DNA of 64,000 bases from RSA9 sp036381195 (GTDB lineage: Bacteria > Gemmatimonadota > Gemmatimonadetes > Longimicrobiales > RSA9): the NCBI GenBank assembly GCA_036381195.1, contig DASVDH010000047.1, forward strand, positions 44,156-108,155, read 5' to 3'. The position numbers were made by a program, and so were the translations under genes. This document shows, piece by piece, positions 26,060 through 34,294 of the stretch. The notes under the pieces are model-generated. The model was given only the letters and a program-made list of their open reading frames with translations, made no database searches and was not told where the DNA came from. How positions within the stretch are numbered: the stretch's first letter is position 1; each line of letters begins with the position of its first letter.

Positions 26060-27064
26060 TCAGCCGCCAGCCACGCGGCGCAGGCCGCGGCGGCTGAACA
26101 GGTCGGCGTCGACGCGCACGTCCAGCTCCAGCTCGCGGTACTCGATCACGGTCCGCTCCGCCGGCGCGTCCGCCGGCTGGACCACCATCCGCATCGGCAG
26201 TGGCCGGCCGGCAACACGCCGCACCTCCTCGAACGACATCGTGCGCACCAGCCGGTCGCCGTCGTAGAACTCGGACCGCACCGGCGTCCAGTCGTCCGGC
26301 GTGAGCAGGAACGCCAGCCGCGTGTACACCACCGGCGCGTCCGGCCTCGGCGTCATGGTGACCTGGAGGTAACGCGTGCCGTCCCGCTCGGCCCACGAGA
26401 GCGAGCTCTCGTAATCCTCCTCGTAGCTCGTCTCGCGCATCAGGTCGTCGTTGGTGAGATGGCTGCCCATCCAGCTCTCGGACAGCAGGCCCGTCGGGAT
26501 GCGGATCAGCCGGTCCGCGCGCGCGCCGTAGCTCCACAACCCCTCCTCCGTGCGCAGCGTCGCCGTCCCGGCCTCGCGCGCCGGCGCACGGATCACCACC
26601 AGCGCCAGGTCCTTCCCCTTCGTCCAGCTCTCCAGCGTCAGCTCGCGCGTGCCGCGCGCGCGGACCACGGTCATCGTCATGATCGCGTGCGACGAGCTGG
26701 CGCGGTACAGGTCGTCCAGGTGCTGGATCACGTCGTCCAGGTCCGGGAGCGGTTGCGCAGACGCGGGCGCCGCCAGCGCGGCCAGCGCAGCCAGTGCGGC
26801 GGCGAGGGCGGCGACGGCGATCGCGACGCGCCGATACGCGGCCGGTGCGGCCGCAACGGCGGCCGCCGCGCGCCACCCAGCGCCCGGCCCCCTCCGGGCG
26901 CGACGGCCGTGGGACCCCTGCGAGCGGCTCGCATGGAGACCCGGCACCTCGACCGACGCCGCGACATCGGCGGCCGCCCGCCCGACGCCGCGCCATGCCC
27001 GAACGGCGACTCCCGCCGCGCGCCACGGCGGGGGCCGCTCCCGGCCGCTCGGTCTCGCAGTCAT
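26060..27064 (-). CDS. LolA-like periplasmic carrier protein of the export operon
   Basis: After an unusually long Arg/Ala-rich N-terminal stretch (about 70 residues) and a hydrophobic signal core ending PASAQPLPDL, the mature 230 residues follow the 'outer membrane lipoprotein-sorting protein' (LolA-like) family: GTRELTLESWTKGKDL, ALVVIRAPAREAGTATLRTE, LWSYGARADRLIRIP, SWMGSHLTNDDLMRE and a C-terminal LDVRVDADLFSRRGL. It should form an open half-barrel that shuttles a hydrophobic substrate across the periplasm. The start follows GGAGG with very short spacing and may be later. It heads the operon with two permeases, ATPase and barrel. Confidence 0.85.
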   Translation of the reverse strand: MTARPSGRERPPPWRAAGVAVRAWRGVGRAAADVAASVEVPGLHASRSQGSHGRRARRGPGAGWRAAAAVAAAPAAYRRVAIAVAALAAALAALAALAAPASAQPLPDLDDVIQHLDDLYRASSSHAIMTMTVVRARGTRELTLESWTKGKDLALVVIRAPAREAGTATLRTEEGLWSYGARADRLIRIPTGLLSESWMGSHLTNDDLMRETSYEEDYESSLSWAERDGTRYLQVTMTPRPDAPVVYTRLAFLLTPDDWTPVRSEFYDGDRLVRTMSFEEVRRVAGRPLPMRMVVQPADAPAERTVIEYRELELDVRVDADLFSRRGLRRVAGG

Positions 27065-27365
27065 CGCCTCCGATCCACGTGCCTCGCGTCCAACATGTCC
27101 CGGACCAGGCCTTGATGATCGCTCCACGATGCCGAGTTGCGACGGCGGGTGGCGGGTGTCAAGGGCCGGCTCCTCGGGCAAGGCCGGCTCATCGCGCCAT
27201 GGCCGCGACTCGCCGGCGAGCTCTTCTTGCCGCAACGGGTGCGGTGGCGTGGCTCGGGCCGCGGGCTCGGGCACGCGGTGGGGGCTGCTTGGCGGCGCCA
27301 CCAGCCCGGCGCGCCCCACCAGCGCGACGGCGCCACCGGCCGGCCGGCCCGGGGCCCGCAAGGAC
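27065..27365. other. Divergent intergenic region upstream of the export operon
   Basis: No gene is seen. On the minus strand a perfect TTGACA lies at 27162-27157, but the hexamers 17 or 18 bp further (CAACTC, AACTCG) are poor -10 matches, so this is at best a weak candidate promoter for the export operon. Confidence 0.35.
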
Positions 27366-27420
27366 GCCAGGGCCCGCGGCCCGCGAGCGCGCCAGGGCCC
27401 GCGGCCTGCGAGCGCGCCAG
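27366..27420. repeat. 25-bp tandem duplication
   Basis: Positions 27366-27390 and 27391-27415 are two head-to-tail copies of a 25-bp unit (beginning GCCAGGGCCCGCGGC) differing at one base, followed by the first five bases of a third. They lie in the spacer between the export operon and the AbiEi-like gene. Confidence 0.8.
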
Positions 27421-27480
27421 AACGTCACACTCGTGGGCCCGGTCGCCTCGAAATCGACGAACGGGGTCGCTATGCGACCC

Positions 27481-27523
27481 TTTCGTCACACAGACGCACA
27501 GACACCACACGGGTGTGACGAAA
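27481..27523. promoter_or_regulatory. 11-bp perfect inverted repeat overlapping a start codon; candidate autoregulatory operator
   Basis: TTTCGTCACAC at 27481-27491 and its exact reverse complement GTGTGACGAAA at 27513-27523 are separated by 21 bp; the last A of the right arm is the first base of the ATG of the AbiEi-like gene. There is no Shine-Dalgarno between. AbiEi antitoxins bind inverted repeats ahead of their own operon, so an operator is the simplest reading; an mRNA hairpin over the start is the alternative. Confidence 0.6.
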
Positions 27524-28440
27524 TGGGCACAACGGCAGCCCAGCGCGAGCGGATCATCGCCGAGCTGGCCGGCCGCCAGCGCGGCGTCGTGACCGCGAGC
27601 CAGCTACGCGCCGCCGGTTTCGATCAACAAGCGATCAAGCGGCGGCTCCGCGCCGGCCGCCTGCACCGGCTCCACCGCGGCGTCTACCTCGCGGGCCACC
27701 CGGTGTCGCCCGATGGAGCAGCCGAGCTGGCCGCCGTCCTCGCGTGCGGCGCCGGGAGCGTCGTGAGCCATCAAACCTCCGCGCGGCTCTGGCGTCTTCC
27801 CGCCTTCCTGGAACGGACCGGGCCGATCCATGTCACTGTCGCGGGCCGCGACGCGAGGCACAGGCCGGGCATCGTGGTCCACCGCGTGCGCGCGCTGGCC
27901 CCACCCGATGTGCGCCACGTAGACGGCATCCCGGCCACTTCACCGGCACGCACGCTGCTCGACCTCGCCTCGCTGCTGCCGCTCCACGACCTCGAGCTCA
28001 CCCTCGCCGATGCCCGGGCGCTCCGGCTCGTAACCGACCGCGACCTCGCGGAGGTGCTCGAGCGCGCCGGCACCGGGCGAGGCGCGGGCGCGTTGCGCCG
28101 GCTGCTCGAGTTGGAACGGAGCCACGGCCTGAGCCGGTCGGAGGCGGAGCGGAGGCTATTTACGCTGGTGCAAGCCGCCGCGTTGCCGCTTCCGAAGAAG
28201 AACGCGCGCGTCGGCCGTCTCCAGGTCGATTTCCTGTGGCGGCGAGAGAAGGTGGTCGTGGAGGTCGACGGCTACGCCTACCATTCGAGCAAGCGCGCCT
28301 TCGAGCGGGACCGCGAGCGCGACGCGCAGCTCGCGGCACACGGCCACACGGTGATCCGCGTGACATGGCGACAACTCAGGGATGGAGCCGAGGCGGTCGT
28401 CGCGCGGATCGCGGCCGCACTCGCGGTTCGCTCGGTGTGA
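27523..28440 (+). CDS. AbiEi-like winged-helix protein fused to DUF559 nuclease-fold domain
   Basis: Residues about 8-60 form the AbiEi N-terminal winged helix (GVVTASQLRAAGFDQQAIKR, then LHRLHRGVYLAGHP), followed by the AbiEi-like central domain (SVVSHQTSARLWRL). Residues about 215-300 are a DUF559/VSR-like PD-(D/E)XK domain with VDFLWRREKVVVEVDGYAYH and a conserved DRERDAQLAAHGHTVIRVTW end. The pairing is common in orphan actinobacterial and Gemmatimonadota proteins that lack a partner AbiEii toxin; none is present here. It may be a solitary regulator, a nuclease or an antitoxin remnant. A perfect inverted repeat overlaps its start. Confidence 0.82.
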   Translation: MGTTAAQRERIIAELAGRQRGVVTASQLRAAGFDQQAIKRRLRAGRLHRLHRGVYLAGHPVSPDGAAELAAVLACGAGSVVSHQTSARLWRLPAFLERTGPIHVTVAGRDARHRPGIVVHRVRALAPPDVRHVDGIPATSPARTLLDLASLLPLHDLELTLADARALRLVTDRDLAEVLERAGTGRGAGALRRLLELERSHGLSRSEAERRLFTLVQAAALPLPKKNARVGRLQVDFLWRREKVVVEVDGYAYHSSKRAFERDRERDAQLAAHGHTVIRVTWRQLRDGAEAVVARIAAALAVRSV

Positions 28441-28610
28441 ACCTGGCGGGGAACCGGCTGCCCTCGCACCGTGCGCTCCGCTGCGCTCTCGCCGCGCCGA
28501 TCCTGCCACGTTCCCGCCGCGCCTTCCTACGCCCCGCCTGAGCGGCCACCCGCCAACTGCGCCGAACCAGGCGTCCTCCCACCGCGCTTACCCTCCCGCT
28601 CCGCCCCGTT

Positions 28611-29498
28611 TCACGCAGCCGCCTTCGCCCTCCCCGTCAACGCCGCGAGGAACGCGCGCGTGGCGAGGCAGGCATGACGGTCGCTGCGCCGGATCGCCGC
28701 CACCGTGCGCACCGGCACGGGCGGCGCGATCCGCGCCATCGCGAGCCCCGCCACGCCGCGCCGCTCCATGTACGAGCGCGGCAGCAGCGTCACGCCCAGC
28801 GACGCGCGCACCGCCTCGCAGATGCTCTCCGTCGCGGACATCTCCGCCACGATCCGCGCCGGCCCGCCAACCCCGCTCAGCGCCAGGTCGATCCCCGTCC
28901 GCAGGCAGAACCCGTCCGGCGGCACGATCAGCGGCAGGCCCGCCAGCTCCGCGAGGTGCACCGTGCGGCCCGCCAGCGCGTGCCCCTCCGGCACCACCAG
29001 CACCAGCTCCTCTTCGTATAGCGGCGTCGCCTGTAACGCCTCGTGCGCCACCGGCAGGTACGTGATCCCCAGGTTCACCCTGCCGCTCAGCACCGACTCC
29101 ACTACCGCCGCCGACCGCTCCTCGTGGATCCGCACCGCGACCGCCGGATGCTGCTCCCGGAACCGCGCCAGCACGTCGACGACCAGGGCGAGGTTCGCCG
29201 TGTGCACCGTCGAGACGGACAGCTCCCCGCGCACCGTTCCCGCCACTTCCTCCACCGCCACCTTCGCGTTCTCCAGCTCCCGCAGGATCCGCTCGGCGTA
29301 GCCGCGCAGCACCTGCCCCGCCGTCGTCAGCTCCACGCCGCCCGCCAGCCGGTCGAACAGCGGCGCGCCCAGCTCCCGCTCCAGCGCGCGGATCCGCTGC
29401 GAGAGCGCCGGCTGCGAGACAAAGCTCGCCTGCGCCGCGCGCGTGAAGTGGCGGTGCTCGGCCACGGCGAGGAAGTACCGGAGCTGTCGGATGTCCAT
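28611..29498 (-). CDS. LysR family transcriptional regulator
   Basis: The 295-residue protein has the LysR winged helix at the N-terminus (MDIRQLRYFLAVAEHRHFTR, ASFVSQPALSQRIRALE, then GAPLFDR) and a periplasmic-binding-like effector domain from about residue 90 (VRGELSVSTVHTANLAL). The closest group by eye is the CynR/CysB-like branch with long effector domains. It diverges from a lipoprotein gene at 29639 across a short AT-rich spacer, so it probably controls that gene and itself. No Shine-Dalgarno is seen before its ATG; a TTAT precedes it directly. Confidence 0.94.
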   Translation of the reverse strand: MDIRQLRYFLAVAEHRHFTRAAQASFVSQPALSQRIRALERELGAPLFDRLAGGVELTTAGQVLRGYAERILRELENAKVAVEEVAGTVRGELSVSTVHTANLALVVDVLARFREQHPAVAVRIHEERSAAVVESVLSGRVNLGITYLPVAHEALQATPLYEEELVLVVPEGHALAGRTVHLAELAGLPLIVPPDGFCLRTGIDLALSGVGGPARIVAEMSATESICEAVRASLGVTLLPRSYMERRGVAGLAMARIAPPVPVRTVAAIRRSDRHACLATRAFLAALTGRAKAAA

Positions 29499-29535
29499 AA
29501 TCTGTTCTTATCAAAAGGATCGGAAATCAGTATTG
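29499..29535. promoter_or_regulatory. AT-rich operator/promoter island between LysR and lipoprotein genes
   Basis: This stretch (around TGTTCTTATCAAAAGGATCGG) is by far the most AT-rich in the neighbourhood and abuts the LysR start codon. It contains TTATCA-type half sites spaced as in T-N11-A LysR motifs. I infer a LysR binding site and the overlapping divergent promoters; exact elements cannot be assigned. Confidence 0.45.
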
Positions 29536-29638
29536 GAACGAATCACGCCGGCACGATAGCTTCGGTGCACCACCCGGGCAAGCCCGGCACGGGGCCGGGC
29601 GCCGGGGCACGAGCCATGAACCTCGAGGAGGGGCGACG

Positions 29639-30472
29639 ATGGGCAGGCAAGTGCATGTGGTGAGCCGGGCGCGCGCGGCGTCGGCGGCGCTCGTGGCGGC
29701 GATGGCGGCGGCGATCGCGCTGGCGTGCGATGGCGCGGAGCCGGATGGAGAGGCCATTCACGCGGCGGGCACGCAGCCCGCGAGCGTGCCGGAATCGGGC
29801 GCGCAGGACGGCGGCATCGAATCGGCGCAGGGCAACGCGGCGGATGCCGCGTTCGACCTGGTGCTCACCGAGGTGCGGCGAGAGGGTGAGAACCTGGTGT
29901 TCGTGGAGCGGGTGTCGGGCCGCGCGGGGGCATCGGTGCCGACGCCGGTGGGCAAGATGGCGGGGAGCCGCGTGTTCAGCTACGTCTGGCCGGTGAACGT
30001 GGACCCCTCGGTAGTGGGCTTCGAGGGTGGCACGGGGACGCTGGCGCTGGCGGCGACGGCGCATCCGGACTTCGACGACACGCCGCTCTACGACGAGGAT
30101 GGCGATGGAGACAAGACGAACGACGGACGGCTGTGGCACAGCCACTGGGTGGTGCTGGTGCCGGACGAGCAATGCGGGCCGGGTGCCCTGAAGGTGCGGG
30201 ACATCCCGGAGGGGACGAAGCCGCGCCTGCCGCCGACGTGGCCGGAGATCCCGATCTTCATCGACAGCCCGGGGTACCCGCCGGAGCTGACGGGTGAGGA
30301 GATCCGGGTGGCGGTGCCGCTGCGGTCGGTCGGCTTCCCGGAGACGTTCCAGTACGACGGCGTGACGGCGGCGCTGCGTGTGAATGCGAGCGTGCACGAC
30401 CCGCTGCTGTGCGTGACGGACGTGTTCGACGTCGCGTCGGGCGACCTGTCGCTGCCGGGCCAGGTGCGCTGA
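29639..30472 (+). CDS. Putative lipoprotein of unknown function
   Basis: The 277-residue protein has a signal peptide (SAALVAAMAAAIALACDG) with a lipobox-like ALAC. The mature part contains an acidic calcium-site-like loop, YDEDGDGDKTNDG, followed by WHSHWVVLVPDEQCG, and two cysteines late in the chain that could pair. No family is recognised. The start has GAGGAGGGG four bases upstream. Being divergent from a LysR gene, it is a likely regulatory target, and an exported binding or sensor protein is a guess only. Confidence 0.7.
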   Translation: MGRQVHVVSRARAASAALVAAMAAAIALACDGAEPDGEAIHAAGTQPASVPESGAQDGGIESAQGNAADAAFDLVLTEVRREGENLVFVERVSGRAGASVPTPVGKMAGSRVFSYVWPVNVDPSVVGFEGGTGTLALAATAHPDFDDTPLYDEDGDGDKTNDGRLWHSHWVVLVPDEQCGPGALKVRDIPEGTKPRLPPTWPEIPIFIDSPGYPPELTGEEIRVAVPLRSVGFPETFQYDGVTAALRVNASVHDPLLCVTDVFDVASGDLSLPGQVR

Positions 30473-30713
30473 GGAGGCGCGGAGGTCGCGGCGCGGCGCC
30501 GGGCGGGGCGGGGCGTGCCTCGCGCGGGGCCTGGCAGGAGGGCTGCGCTGGCATGGCGGCAGCAGAGGGTGGGGCGCCCCCGCCCCCGGCTCGGATGAGG
30601 GCGCCATACGGGACGTGCCTCGCCCCGGGTGCGCGGGCGCGGCGCTCGCCGCCGGCAAGGGGGATGAACGTTCGGGAGAGGAGCGGCCCCGTCCGCGAGG
30701 CGCCGAGGGCGGC

Positions 30714-30962
30714 CGCATCACGCTCCGCGCAGAGGCCACGGCGGCGGACGTGCGCATCGGCATTTCGGACACGGGGTCGGGGATCGCGCCGGAGGACCTG
30801 CCGCGCGTCTCCGACCCCTACTGGCAGGCGAGGAAGGCGGCCGGGCGGGGCACGGGCCTGGGGCTCCCGATCGCGCGTGGGATCATCACCGCGCACGGCG
30901 GCAGGATCTGGGTCGAGAGTGAGCCCGCGAAGGGGTCCACGTTCACGTTCACGCTGCCGATC
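30714..30962 (+). pseudogene. Histidine kinase ATPase-domain remnant
   Basis: About 83 codons match the C-terminal half of a HATPase_c domain: the G1 box region DVRIGISDTGSGI, PEDLPRVSDPYWQ, the G2 box GRGTGLGLPIARGIITAHGG and the terminal strand GSTFTFTLPIA. The N box, dimerisation helix, sensor and any start codon with ribosome site are absent; upstream sequence (30473-30713) has no coding character. It is therefore a degraded fragment of a sensor kinase gene. It ends next to the 3' end of the ADOP permease. Confidence 0.8.
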
Positions 30963-31007
30963 GCCCGGGCGCGGGAAGAGCCCCGGGCACGAGCCGCCTG
31001 GGCGGCG
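30962..31007. repeat. 46-bp dispersed repeat, copy A
   Basis: These 46 bases match 34295-34340 at 41 positions in the same orientation (both begin CGCCCGGGCGCGGGAAG). Copy A is just downstream of the ADOP permease stop; copy B is just downstream of a membrane protein stop. Confidence 0.65.
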
Positions 31008-31027
31008 ATTCCGGGCGCGCGGCCGCC

Positions 31028-33667
31028 TCAGCCCTCGCGCAGCGCCGAGGCCGGCTCGAGCCCGGCGGCGCGGCGGGCCGGCAGGTAGCTGGCCGCGGCG
31101 GCGCTCGCGCCGAGCACCAGCACCACGGCACCCAGCGTCACCGGGTCCAGAAGCGTCACGCCGAAGAGCTGGCTGCGCAGCACCCGCCCGAGCGCGAGCG
31201 CGCCGGCGATGCCGAGGGCGACGCCGGCCGCTGCCAGCGCCAGGGCGCGGCCCACGATCATGCGGAGCACGTCGCCCGCGCGGGCGCCCAGCGCGATCCG
31301 GATGCTGATCTCGCGCGTGCGCTGCGCGACGGCGTAGCTCATCACGCCGAAGATGCCGGTGGCGGCCAGCGCGAGCGCGACGCTGGCGAAGAGCGTGAGC
31401 AGCGTGGTGTAGAAGCGCGGCCGCGCGACGGACGCGGAAACGAGCTCCTCGAGCGGCGTGAAGTCGGTGAGTGGCAGGTCCGGATCGAGCGCGCGCACCT
31501 CGGCGCGGATCGCCGGCGCGACCGCAAGCGGGTCGCCGGCCGTGCGCACGACGATGCGGACGCGCGACGTCGTGAATTGGGCGTACGGCATGAAGAGTTG
31601 CGGAGCCGCCGGCTGCCCCGGCGCCCTCTGGAGCACGTCCCCCACGATGCCGACGATCTCGCGGACCGAGTTCCCGACCTGCACGCGCCGGCCGATCGGA
31701 TCCTCGCCCGGGAACCACCGCTTCGCCGCAGCCTCGTTGATCAGCGCGACGGGCGCCGCATCGGGCCCGTCCGCGGCCGTGAAGTCGCGCCCGCGCACCA
31801 GCGGCGCGCCGATCGTCCGAAAATAGCCCGGCGTCACGCTGGCGATCGCGATCTCCGCGTTCACGTTCGGCGGCGGCGGCGGCGCGCCCTCCACGGCGAA
31901 GTTGAAGATCGAGCCGATGCCGGTGAGCGGCAGCGTGGTCGATGCGGCCACGGCGCTGACGCCGGGCAGCGCGCCGATGCGCTCGAGCAGCGCGTCGACG
32001 CGGCCCCGGATCTGCTCGCCGGTGGCGTAGGCATCTCCCTGCAACGTGATGCGGAAGGACGCGGCGCGCTCCGGCTCGAACCCCGTCTCCACCCGCGTCA
32101 GTTCGATGAAGCTGCGGATCAGCAGCCCCGCGCCCGTCAGCAGCATGACGGCAAGCGCCATCTCGGCAACGACGAGCCCGGAGCGGACGCGCCCGCCGCT
32201 GCGGCTGGTTCCGCGGCCGCCCTCGCGCAGCGCGGCCATCAGCCGCGCCCCCGTCGCCTGGAACGCAGGCACCAAGCCGAACGCCAGGCCCGTGAGCAGC
32301 GCGAGCCCCAGCGTGAACAGCACTACCGTGGCGTCCACGCCGACCTCATCGAGCCGAGGGATGTCCGCAGGCTGCGCTGCGACGAGTGCGCGCGTGCCCC
32401 AGTACGCCAGCAGCAGCCCGGCAGCGCCGCCGGCCAGGCCGAGGACGGCGGACTCCGTCAGGAGCTGCCGCACCAGCCGGCCGCGGCCCGCGCCCAGCCC
32501 GGCCCGCACGGCCAGCTCGTCCTCGCGCGCCGACGCGCGGGCCAGCAGCAGGTTCGCCACGTTCGCGCACGCGACCAGCAGCACCACGCCGACGGCGCCC
32601 AGCAGCACGAGCAGCGGCGTGCGCACATCGCCGATGATGGTCTCGCGCAGCGACGCGGCGGTGAACGTCAGCTTGCCGTTGGTATCCGGGAACCGGACCT
32701 GGAGCTCTGCGCCGATGCGCTTCAAGTCGGCGCCGAGCAGCTCGGCGCTCACGCCGGGCCGGACGCGCCCCAGGACCCCGAGGTACTCGCGGCGCCGGCC
32801 GACCGACGTCGTCGCACTGAACGTCTCGCCGTACTCGAGCGGCGCGTACATGTCCGCGGGCAGCGGCGGCCGCGCCCCGCGCTCCAGCACGCCCACCACC
32901 GTGTACGCCTCGCCGCCGACCGACAAGGTGCGGCCGATCACGCCTGGGTCGCCGCCGAACTCGCGCTGCCAGAACCCGTAGTCCAGCACGGTCACCTTTC
33001 CCTGGCCGGGCACGTTTTCGCCCGGGAGGAACCCGCGCCCGAGCGCGAAGCGCAGCCCGAGGAGGTCGAAGAACCCGTCGCTCACGCTCGAGCCCCGCAC
33101 CTCCTTCGGCTCGCCCGCGCCGAGCAGCGTGAGCACGCCCCCCGCGTACGCCTCGACCCGCTCGAACGTCCGGCTCTCCTCGCGCAGGCTCATGAAGTCC
33201 GGCGCGGACAGCCCGGTGTACTCCGTGCCGTCAGGATACAGCATCCGGACCTCGTACAGCCGCTCCGCGTCCCGGAACGGCAGCGACTTCAGCAGCACGC
33301 CGCTCACCACGCTGAAGATCGCGCTGTTCGCGCCGATCCCCAGCGCCAGCGTCGCCACGGCCACGGCCGTGAAGCCCGGGCTGCGGCGCAGCACGCGCAG
33401 CGCGTAGCGGACATCCTGACGCAGCTCCGTCAACTGCTCCGCCCTGACCATGCGTCGCCGCCTCCGTTCGTCGATCTCCACGCACTCCGCCCACGAGCCC
33501 TCGTAGTCTCCGAAGCGCCTCAGCGCGAGCTCGCGCGCCCGCTCCGGCGTCTCGCCCCGCTCCACCAGCTCCCGGGTCCGCATCTCCAGGTGGAACGACA
33601 GCTCTTCCTCCACGTCCGCGTGCGGGTCCGGGCCGAACAGCCGCCGGAATCGCCCCCAGCGCGCCAT
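31028..33667 (-). CDS. Large two-module ABC permease (ADOP type)
   Basis: The 879-residue protein fits the acidobacterial duplicated orphan permease architecture: an N-terminal helical segment (DVEEELSFHLEMRTRELVE), then two tandem MacB/FtsX modules. The first has RRSPGFTAVAVATLALGIGAN and FtsX helices around 350-480; the second has RSGLVVAEMALAVMLLTGAG and a terminal FtsX core with YAVAQRTREISIRIALGAR, ending GLEPASALREG. No ATPase is adjacent, as usual for the group. It follows a PadR gene by nine bases with GGAGG in the gap, so the pair forms an operon under PadR control. Substrate is unknown. Confidence 0.93.
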   Translation of the reverse strand: MARWGRFRRLFGPDPHADVEEELSFHLEMRTRELVERGETPERARELALRRFGDYEGSWAECVEIDERRRRRMVRAEQLTELRQDVRYALRVLRRSPGFTAVAVATLALGIGANSAIFSVVSGVLLKSLPFRDAERLYEVRMLYPDGTEYTGLSAPDFMSLREESRTFERVEAYAGGVLTLLGAGEPKEVRGSSVSDGFFDLLGLRFALGRGFLPGENVPGQGKVTVLDYGFWQREFGGDPGVIGRTLSVGGEAYTVVGVLERGARPPLPADMYAPLEYGETFSATTSVGRRREYLGVLGRVRPGVSAELLGADLKRIGAELQVRFPDTNGKLTFTAASLRETIIGDVRTPLLVLLGAVGVVLLVACANVANLLLARASAREDELAVRAGLGAGRGRLVRQLLTESAVLGLAGGAAGLLLAYWGTRALVAAQPADIPRLDEVGVDATVVLFTLGLALLTGLAFGLVPAFQATGARLMAALREGGRGTSRSGGRVRSGLVVAEMALAVMLLTGAGLLIRSFIELTRVETGFEPERAASFRITLQGDAYATGEQIRGRVDALLERIGALPGVSAVAASTTLPLTGIGSIFNFAVEGAPPPPPNVNAEIAIASVTPGYFRTIGAPLVRGRDFTAADGPDAAPVALINEAAAKRWFPGEDPIGRRVQVGNSVREIVGIVGDVLQRAPGQPAAPQLFMPYAQFTTSRVRIVVRTAGDPLAVAPAIRAEVRALDPDLPLTDFTPLEELVSASVARPRFYTTLLTLFASVALALAATGIFGVMSYAVAQRTREISIRIALGARAGDVLRMIVGRALALAAAGVALGIAGALALGRVLRSQLFGVTLLDPVTLGAVVLVLGASAAAASYLPARRAAGLEPASALREG

Positions 33668-33676
33668 CGCCGCCTC

Positions 33677-34018
33677 CTACCGCAGCGCCGGCGCGTCCAG
33701 CGCCGCGAACACCGCCGCCGCGTACCGCCGCCAGTTCTCCGCCTCGACCCGCAGGCGCGCGCGGCCCGCCGACGTCAGCGCGTAGTACTTCGCCCGCCGG
33801 TTGTTCTCCGACATGCCCCAGCTCGAGCGGACCCAGCCGCGCTCCTCCAGCCGGTGCAGCGCCGGGTACAGCGTCCCCTCCCCCACGGCGAGCGCATCGT
33901 TCGTCGCCGCCTCGATCCAGCGCGCGATGCCGTAGCCGTGAGCCGGCCCCCAGCTCAGCGCCTTGAGGACCAGCAGGTCGAGCGTGCCCCTGAGGATGTC
34001 CTGCGTGGGTTGGGTCAT
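33677..34018 (-). CDS. PadR family transcriptional regulator
   Basis: The 113-residue protein is a PadR-type winged helix: LRGTLDLLVLKALSWGPAHG, then GEGTLYPALHRLEERGWV, ENNRRAKYYALTSAGRARL and a short C-terminal dimerisation helix. It is the standard partner of ADOP permeases and probably represses the pair, including itself. A 21-bp perfect inverted repeat lies directly upstream (34029-34088) and holds the gene's ribosome site (GGGGAG) in one arm. Confidence 0.95.
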   Translation of the reverse strand: MTQPTQDILRGTLDLLVLKALSWGPAHGYGIARWIEAATNDALAVGEGTLYPALHRLEERGWVRSSWGMSENNRRAKYYALTSAGRARLRVEAENWRRYAAAVFAALDAPALR

Positions 34019-34028
34019 GGCCGGCGGT

Positions 34029-34088
34029 CTCCCCTTGCGTTTCGATGGGGATCAGCCTACAGCGTGTCCCATCGAAACGCAAGGGGAG
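34029..34088. promoter_or_regulatory. 21-bp perfect inverted repeat with embedded promoter, candidate PadR operator
   Basis: CTCCCCTTGCGTTTCGATGGG at 34029-34049 is the exact reverse complement of 34068-34088, with an 18-bp spacer. On the minus strand, TTGCGT in one arm and TAGGCT in the spacer are 17 bp apart, a plausible -35/-10 pair for padR, and the other arm ends in the ribosome site of padR. It may be the PadR operator or an mRNA hairpin hiding the ribosome site. Confidence 0.65.
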
Positions 34089-34092
34089 CGTG

Positions 34093-34224
34093 GCGAAGGG
34101 GACGGCGCGAAGGGGACGGCGCGAAGCCGGAGGCCGTGAAGGGCGGCCGCAACGCGGAAGCTGCGAGGGAAAAGCCGCGAAGGCGGGGGCGCGAAGGCAG
34201 ACGCCGCGAAGGGGGAGGCCGCGG
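34093..34224. repeat. Degenerate 13-15 bp tandem repeat array
   Basis: About nine units of the type GCGAAGGGGACGGC follow one another next to the PadR palindrome; the first two are nearly identical, the others drift in length and sequence. It looks like a minisatellite. The rest of the spacer, to 34385, has no gene apart from the 46-bp repeat copy B at 34295-34340. Confidence 0.6.
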
Positions 34225-34294
34225 CGCCCGGCCAGCGATTCAGCGGCGGAGCCGCCGCCCGGAGCGGCCGCCGCCCTGACCTCGCATGTGCTGG

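Noticed and set aside
27366..27420. Short CRISPR-like array
   Set aside because: Only two head-to-tail copies without unique spacers, and no cas gene in the window.
31577..34279. A 900-codon plus-strand open frame opposite the ADOP permease and PadR genes
   Set aside because: It covers two certain genes and the palindrome, and is Arg/His/Gln rich without any recognisable fold.
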